Below, one piece after another: positions 8,807 to 10,000 of a stretch of 10,000 nucleotides of DNA. Each line of letters opens with the position of its first letter. Position 1 is the stretch's first letter. The stretch lies in the NCBI RefSeq assembly GCF_964340395.1, contig NC_135562.1, positions 14,596,296-14,606,295 on the forward strand, read 5' to 3'. A program made the translations under genes and the position numbers. The notes beneath the pieces are model-generated. The model did no database searches, was not told the origin of the DNA, and worked only from the letters and a program-made list of their open reading frames with translations. Origin of the DNA: Glandiceps talaboti (taxonomy: Eukaryota; Hemichordata; Enteropneusta; Spengelidae).

Positions 8807-8900
8807 TTTATATATGTGTATATACGCTGTCTAGTCGAGTCGTGCCCCGAAAACATTAACACATTCCAATTCCAAAGCAATACAACCAAACACATTGATG

Positions 8901-8960
8901 TAATACACGTTAATTAATACACTTTAATACATTTTAATACACATTCACATTAATACTCAT
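8901..8960. repeat. TAATAC short-period repeat
   Basis: TAATAC occurs at 8901, 8915, 8925, 8935 and 8951, mostly within a roughly 10-bp unit of the type TAATACACTT. It is an AT-rich minisatellite in intron A/B. Confidence 0.8.
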
Positions 8961-8989
8961 TCTTAGAGGTTGTCGGTTTCGTCGTCAAA

Positions 8990-9024
8990 CCCCCCCACCC
9001 ACCCACCCACCCCCCACCCACCCC
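8990..9024 (-). other. G-quadruplex-type G tract (minus strand)
   Basis: On the plus strand, C-runs of 7, 3, 3, 3, 6, 3 and 4 are separated by single A residues. On the minus strand, which is the SLC6 transcript sense, these are G-runs of three or more with one-nucleotide T loops, the pattern expected of very stable parallel quadruplexes. The tract lies about 190 nt inside intron A/B, downstream of the exon A donor, so both DNA and pre-mRNA could fold. Confidence 0.85.
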
Positions 9025-9047
9025 ACACACACATGCGTGCGTGCGTG
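9024..9047. other. 24-bp alternating purine–pyrimidine (Z-DNA-type) tract
   Basis: A CACACACACA run continues without a phase break into TGCGTGCGTGCGTG, giving strict pyrimidine–purine alternation for 24 bp. Such CA/TG plus CG/GC tracts are classical Z-DNA candidates. It directly abuts the quadruplex-type C/G tract. Confidence 0.85.
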
Positions 9048-9134
9048 GGGATTTTGGCGCACGCCTGGAGGGAGGGGTAATTGGGAGGGACGATAACCAC
9101 AATGCTCACACTACTTGACGCCAGGCTACACTAT

Positions 9135-9188
9135 TAACCTCCGACATTCCTATAACTCAGGGAAAGAAATCTCCATATATTACCAAGA
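9135..9188 (-). pseudogene. Decayed partial tandem duplicate of exon A with its donor
   Basis: This 54-bp stretch matches 9208–9261 (the end of exon A plus its donor) at 50 of 54 positions, offset 73 bp, in the same orientation. It would read LGNIWRFLSLSYRNVG before a donor gttaat at 9138. Three of the four substitutions change the protein, at residues that are otherwise well conserved (Pro to Leu, Cys to Ser, Gly to Val). That suggests relaxed selection. Reading through exon A into the copy meets an in-frame TAG directly at the exon A donor, so the copy cannot simply extend exon A. A weak acceptor-like cactttttag precedes it, but the gap from the exon A donor is only about 20 nt, too short for a normal intron. 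It is most likely a dead partial duplicate. Confidence 0.8.
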
Positions 9189-9211
9189 ACCTAAAAAGTG
9201 GTAATACTAAC

Positions 9212-9371
9212 CTCCGCCATTCCTGTAACACAGGGAAGGAAATCTCCATATATTACCAAGACCAACAGCATAGCCGATGAGAGAAAGTATAAAATCCAGC
9301 CTTCCACTCCAGTTCCCACGTTCTTTGTTCTGCGCACCTTCTGACTTCATTCCTTCCTTCTTTGTGAGTGA
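9212..9371 (-). CDS. SLC6 transporter exon A (N-terminal tail and TM1)
   Basis: The minus strand encodes a short hydrophilic tail, then [20 protein letters not shown] and [16 protein letters not shown], the TM1 signature of the SLC6 family. SLC6 proteins are plasma-membrane symporters that move amino acids or transmitters with Na+ and Cl−. The unwound TM1 segment carries the Na+/substrate-binding backbone (A-V-G-L-G-N). The position that is Asp in monoamine carriers is Gly here, which points to an amino-acid, glycine or GABA type. The exon ends GGCGGAG followed by donor gttagt (GT at 9211–9210), leaving phase 1. An in-frame TAG at 9374–9372 limits the 5' end. Either translation starts at ATG 9350–9348 (purine at −3), giving a 14-residue tail before the TM1 region, or an internal exon starts at 9371 after the AG at 9373–9372. 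The identity is firm; the 5' end is not. A decayed partial copy lies just downstream. Confidence 0.9.
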
Positions 9372-9374
9372 CTA

Positions 9375-10000
9375 TAATGTACCAAAATATGGCAAGAATG
9401 CTGAAAAGCACAGCTGGCGCGGCGTGCTGTGGTTTCCGGAATTCAAACTACATCCTCCATACTGAACGATTCTTTGTTGGTTCTACTTTTGTAACCACAG
9501 TGACTTGAGGGTTAATATTCTATTCAAGGGTGGTCATAATGACAAAAAATATGGTATTTATTAATATTTACTAATCAAATGGAAAATATTGTCCATATCT
9601 GACAACTTAACATTGTCATTGGCTCAAAATAGGTATTCATTCCAGGGTTTGCATTCAAAACTAGCCATCACTTGATCGTAATGTGACTAGCATATATTGT
9701 TTTGTCGACGGGATGCTGTTATGCTTTGTGGGCATGCGCTGCTTGACCATGACGATTGATTTAAATATCGAGGCATTGCTTTCAGAAACGCGATAGAAAA
9801 CCTGTTTTGGACAAATAAATGACATTGCAGATCAGTTGTCACGCAAGAACAGTTTTTTTTCAGTTCAATATCCTGAGTGGATCTATCCGTTTTGGTTATA
9901 TATATTTGCGGTGATTTTGGAATTAAAATTGATTGTTGAAAATCGACATTCCTGGGGTTGACCCCCCTCCCCCCTTGCATTGCTTTAACTCTCTCGTTTC
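9375..10000. other. 5' flank or upstream intron of the SLC6 gene
   Basis: No further SLC6 exon is recognisable on the minus strand here. The 97-codon minus-strand frame at 9687–9980 shows no domain and has a low-complexity C/G-rich start. If translation starts at 9350, part of this region would be 5' UTR and promoter, but I could not place a convincing TATA box or initiator. A GGGGTTGACCCCC dyad followed by C-runs lies at about 9955–9974. Confidence 0.4.

Larger units (their letters stand above)
4920..9211 (-). other. Intron A/B of the SLC6 gene (4292 bp)
   Basis: The interval is set by the exon A donor gttagt and the exon B acceptor tttttcag. It is phase 1 and contains no further exon that I can recognise on either strand. 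It carries most of the repeats in the window: the partial exon copy, the G-rich/Z-type tract, a short inverted-repeat element, degenerate tandem units, three G/C homopolymers, and the inverted TTAA-bearing repeats. Stretches 4945–5600, 5640–6120, 6150–6590 and 6690–7550 show nothing else identifiable beyond AT-rich sequence with scattered stops. Confidence 0.8.

Noticed and set aside
8554-8895. 113-codon minus-strand frame
   Set aside because: It runs through the inverted-repeat element and its poly-G run (Pro-rich in translation); not a plausible protein.
1-10000. tRNA or rRNA genes, prokaryotic operons, ribosome-binding sites or origins
   Set aside because: No cloverleaf or conserved rRNA segments were noticed, and the spliced exons mark this as eukaryotic DNA.

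Overview
This window looks like non-coding-rich genomic DNA of an animal, most likely a marine invertebrate; the exact group cannot be told from the sequence. The reasons are AT-rich composition, many microsatellites and homopolymer runs, no dense ORF packing, and three short, correctly spliced-looking exons of one metazoan gene separated by introns. Nothing prokaryotic was seen.

The only gene I can support is on the minus strand. It is a member of the SLC6 family (Na+/Cl−-dependent neurotransmitter and amino-acid symporters), most like the glycine/amino-acid branch. In transcription order the exons are: exon A (9371 or 9350 down to 9212; N-terminal tail and TM1, with [13 protein letters not shown]), exon B (4919–4788; TM2 and the first intracellular loop) and exon C (4340–4082; TM3 and the large glycosylated extracellular loop 2). 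Phases agree at both junctions (1/1 and 1/1), and the joined reading is the continuous conserved N-terminal third of an SLC6 transporter, about 176 codons. Exon C ends in phase 2 at a good donor. No exon for TM4 onward was recognised at 1–4081, so the gene probably continues left of the window behind a long intron, or is truncated.

Right of 9371 lies the 5' flank or an upstream intron. The 4.3-kb intron A/B (9211–4920) is full of repeats. It holds a decayed 54-bp duplicate of the end of exon A with its splice donor, a G-quadruplex motif next to a Z-DNA-type alternating tract, a short inverted-repeat element (8656–8806), a degenerate tandem repeat with a period near 187 bp (7625–8150), three G/C homopolymer runs, and a pair of inverted 23–24-bp repeats each carrying TTAA (5606–5629 and 8607–8629) that may bound a 3-kb insertion. 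Intron B/C is 446 bp and carries a TTTG/TG microsatellite.

The left 4 kb has a large CAGA/CAGG microsatellite (3724–3950), a 10-bp-stem hairpin, a 20-bp perfect palindrome and, at the far left, an unassigned plus-strand ORF with weak signs of a terminal exon. Otherwise it is featureless to the eye. I found no RNA genes, CRISPR arrays or intact mobile-element proteins.
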